From: Pseudomonadales bacterium
Lineage (GTDB): Bacteria > Pseudomonadota > Gammaproteobacteria > Pseudomonadales > Azotimanducaceae
Assembly: GCA_028285415.1 (NCBI GenBank)
Contig: JANQPF010000032.1
Span: 1-64,000, forward strand
Direction: 5' to 3'
DNA: 64,000 nt
A program made the translations under genes and the position numbers. A model generated the notes under the pieces. It saw only the letters and a list, made by a program, of their open reading frames with translations, was not told the DNA's origin and ran no database searches. Positions 62,561-64,000 of the stretch are shown here, piece by piece (position 1 is the stretch's first letter; every line of letters starts with the position of its first letter).

Positions 62561-63898
62561 ATGGCAACCGAAATCTATCTCGTCAAAGTTGGGATGAACA
62601 TGACCGAAGGGGTCGTGGAAGAGTGGTACATCGCCGATGGCGCCCGCGTAGAAAAAGGTGAGCTCCTGTACCGTCTCGAAACCGAGAAGGTGAATCTCGA
62701 CGTCGACGCTGAAGCCTCAGGCACCGTGAAACACCTTGTGGGCGAAGGGATTACGATGGAACCCGGTGACGTTGTCGGTTACATCTTCGCCGACGGCGAG
62801 ACCATTCCAGATGATCTGTCGACGCTCGGTGGCGGCACACCGGCAGCGGTCGAAAGTGAAGCGGCACCTGCGCCCGCGGCCGCCGCTCCCGTTGCTGTTT
62901 CCAGCGTCAGCGCCGAAGGACGGATCCTCTCTTCCCCCGCCGCCCGGCGTCTGGCCGGTGAACTCGGCGTCGACTACACGAGCCTCTCCGGCAGCGGACC
63001 CGGTGGCCGCATTGTCGAAGCAGACGTTCAGGCCGCTGCGGACGGCGCAGCTCAAGCCGGCGGACCCAGCTCACCCATGGCCCGCAAACTCGCACGCGAG
63101 CTGGGCGTCGACCTTGCCACGGTCACGGGTACCGGTCCCGGCGGTCGTATCACCAAAGAAGATGTCGAAAAGGCGGCCAGCGCACCGGCGCCCGCAGCAG
63201 CGCCGGTTGCAGCAGCGGGCAGCGTACCCGTACGCGGCATGCGCAAGACCATTGCCGAGCGCATGCACGAGAGCCTCAAGTCCATGGCGCAGCTCACGAT
63301 GGACATGGACGTCAACATGGATGATGCGATCAAGCTGCGCAATCAGCTCGTGGAGGAATGGGCGGACGAAGGTGTCAAACCGACCTATACCGACCTCGTC
63401 ATCCGCGCGGTCGCCCGGGCACTGGCAAAACACTCCCTCATGAACGCGTCCTGGGGAGATAAAGAAATTACGCTGCACGGCGACATTCATATCGGCATGG
63501 CGGTAGCCCTCGAAGAAGGCCTGATTGTCCCAGTCATCCGGGATACGGGCTCTATCTCCATGAAGTCCCTTGCGGAAGAATCGAGCCGTCTGGCAGCGGA
63601 CGCCCGGGCCGGCACCGTTTCCCTGGACGACATGCAGGGAGGCACGTTCACGGTGTCAGCGCTGGGTATGTTCGGTGTAGACGCCTTTACACCCATCATC
63701 AACGCGCCCCAGGCCGGCATTCTCGGCGTCAATCGTATCCGCGACGACGTCTCCTGGGACGGCGATCGTCCAGTGAAAACCCAGGTCATGCGTCTGTCGC
63801 TGACCTGGGATCATCGCGTACTGGACGGCGGTCCGGCCGCGCTTTTCCTCGCGGAGGTCAAGAACCTGCTGGAAGCGCCTTACCGACTGCTGCTCTAA
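62561..63898 (+). CDS. acoC: Dihydrolipoamide acetyltransferase (E2) with two E3/E1-binding domains
   Basis: A 445-residue E2. A lipoyl domain (residues 1-85) carries the lipoylated Lys43 in ETEKVNLDV. Two successive peripheral-subunit-binding domains occupy about 123-158 (SSPAARRLAGELGVDYTSL, SGPGGRIVEADV) and 169-205 (SSPMARKLARELGVDLATV, TGPGGRITKEDV), joined by Ala/Pro linkers. The catalytic domain (225-445) ends with LTWDHRVLDGGPAA, the HxxxDG active site. It would receive the acyl group from E1 and pass it to CoA. No dihydrolipoamide dehydrogenase (E3) gene is seen in the window; it may be encoded elsewhere. The two nearly repeated binding domains are unusual for an E2 of this length. 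Confidence 0.92.
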   Translation: MATEIYLVKVGMNMTEGVVEEWYIADGARVEKGELLYRLETEKVNLDVDAEASGTVKHLVGEGITMEPGDVVGYIFADGETIPDDLSTLGGGTPAAVESEAAPAPAAAAPVAVSSVSAEGRILSSPAARRLAGELGVDYTSLSGSGPGGRIVEADVQAAADGAAQAGGPSSPMARKLARELGVDLATVTGTGPGGRITKEDVEKAASAPAPAAAPVAAAGSVPVRGMRKTIAERMHESLKSMAQLTMDMDVNMDDAIKLRNQLVEEWADEGVKPTYTDLVIRAVARALAKHSLMNASWGDKEITLHGDIHIGMAVALEEGLIVPVIRDTGSISMKSLAEESSRLAADARAGTVSLDDMQGGTFTVSALGMFGVDAFTPIINAPQAGILGVNRIRDDVSWDGDRPVKTQVMRLSLTWDHRVLDGGPAALFLAEVKNLLEAPYRLLL

Positions 63899-63914
63899 CT
63901 GGATTGGACGCACT

Positions 63915-64000
63915 ATGAAGGTCGAACCGCTTACACCCGTCATCGGCGCCGAGGTCAGCGGAGTCGACCTGACCGCGCTCAGCGAAGCCGAGTTCGATTG
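63915..64000 (+). CDS. TauD/TfdA-family dioxygenase (N-terminal fragment)
   Basis: The gene starts at the ATG at 63915, 16 bases after the E2 stop, and runs off the right edge. The visible N-terminus (EPLTPVIGAEVSGVDLTALSE) matches the start of taurine/alpha-ketoglutarate-dependent dioxygenases, which use Fe(II) and 2-oxoglutarate to oxidise taurine, sulfonates or phenoxy acids. The iron ligands lie outside the window. It may be the last gene of the aco-type operon. Confidence 0.75.
   Translation, partial: MKVEPLTPVIGAEVSGVDLTALSEAEFD

Overview
The window is a gene-dense, high-GC (roughly 60 percent) stretch of a bacterial chromosome. It holds about 58 protein genes on both strands. Many start or stop codons overlap, and no gap exceeds about 230 bases. 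I found no rRNA, tRNA, insertion sequence, prophage or CRISPR array. The gene families (RsgA, malate synthase G, a DUF4212/ActP-type sodium symporter pair, class I fumarase, an acetoin-dehydrogenase-type complex, CaiB/BaiF CoA transferases, LLM oxidoreductases, acyl-CoA dehydrogenases) suggest a free-living aerobic heterotrophic proteobacterium, probably a marine or environmental gammaproteobacterium. That placement is inference; no taxonomic marker is present.

Layout. 0-4.7 kb: end of a Rieske oxygenase, a hybrid sensor kinase and a secreted S9 peptidase. 4.8-9.6 kb: thioredoxin reductase, then a minus-strand operon made of a selenocysteine-containing UGSC-family protein, an uncharacterised cysteine-rich partner and class I fumarase, followed by a small Tat-exported protein. 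9.6-18.3 kb: dipeptidase and phosphoesterase, an LLM/CoA-transferase pair, a TPR protein, isochorismatase-like, alpha/beta hydrolase and RraA-like genes. 18.3-28.9 kb: a GPH transporter / CoA transferase / D-aminoacylase operon, a carboxylesterase, two transporters, a thioesterase, an SDR and an LLM monooxygenase. 29-43.4 kb: a small membrane protein, metallo-hydrolase, acyl-CoA dehydrogenase, PEGA-FGE protein, O-acetylhomoserine sulfhydrylase plus CoA-binding protein, aminotransferase, serine hydrolase, rsgA, an Eis-like acetyltransferase, a TPR sensor kinase and a NUDIX hydrolase. 43.5-48.8 kb: acetate-type symporter, malate synthase G and an SPFH protein, which together suggest C2 uptake and glyoxylate metabolism. 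48.8-59.4 kb: an oxidative catabolic region (acyl-CoA dehydrogenase, aminotransferase, LLM, SDR, Rieske ferredoxin, MDR reductase, ThuA, TetR, P450, acyl-CoA ligase). 59.5-64 kb: an acoABXC-like operon for a 2-oxoacid or acetoin dehydrogenase, then the start of a TauD-type dioxygenase.

The most notable system is the UGSC selenoprotein at 8975-9520. A standard gene call breaks it in two at an in-frame TGA. Read through as selenocysteine, it gives one 181-residue protein with the motif U-G-S-C. A stem-loop of the bacterial SECIS type lies just downstream of the TGA. Its stop overlaps the partner gene start in GTGA, and the partner stop overlaps the fumarase start in TAATG, so the three genes appear translationally coupled. 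The Sec motif and the sequence after it recall the selenocysteine domain of glycine reductase component B (GrdB). This suggests, as a hypothesis, a selenol-based reductase module tied to a C4-acid hydratase.
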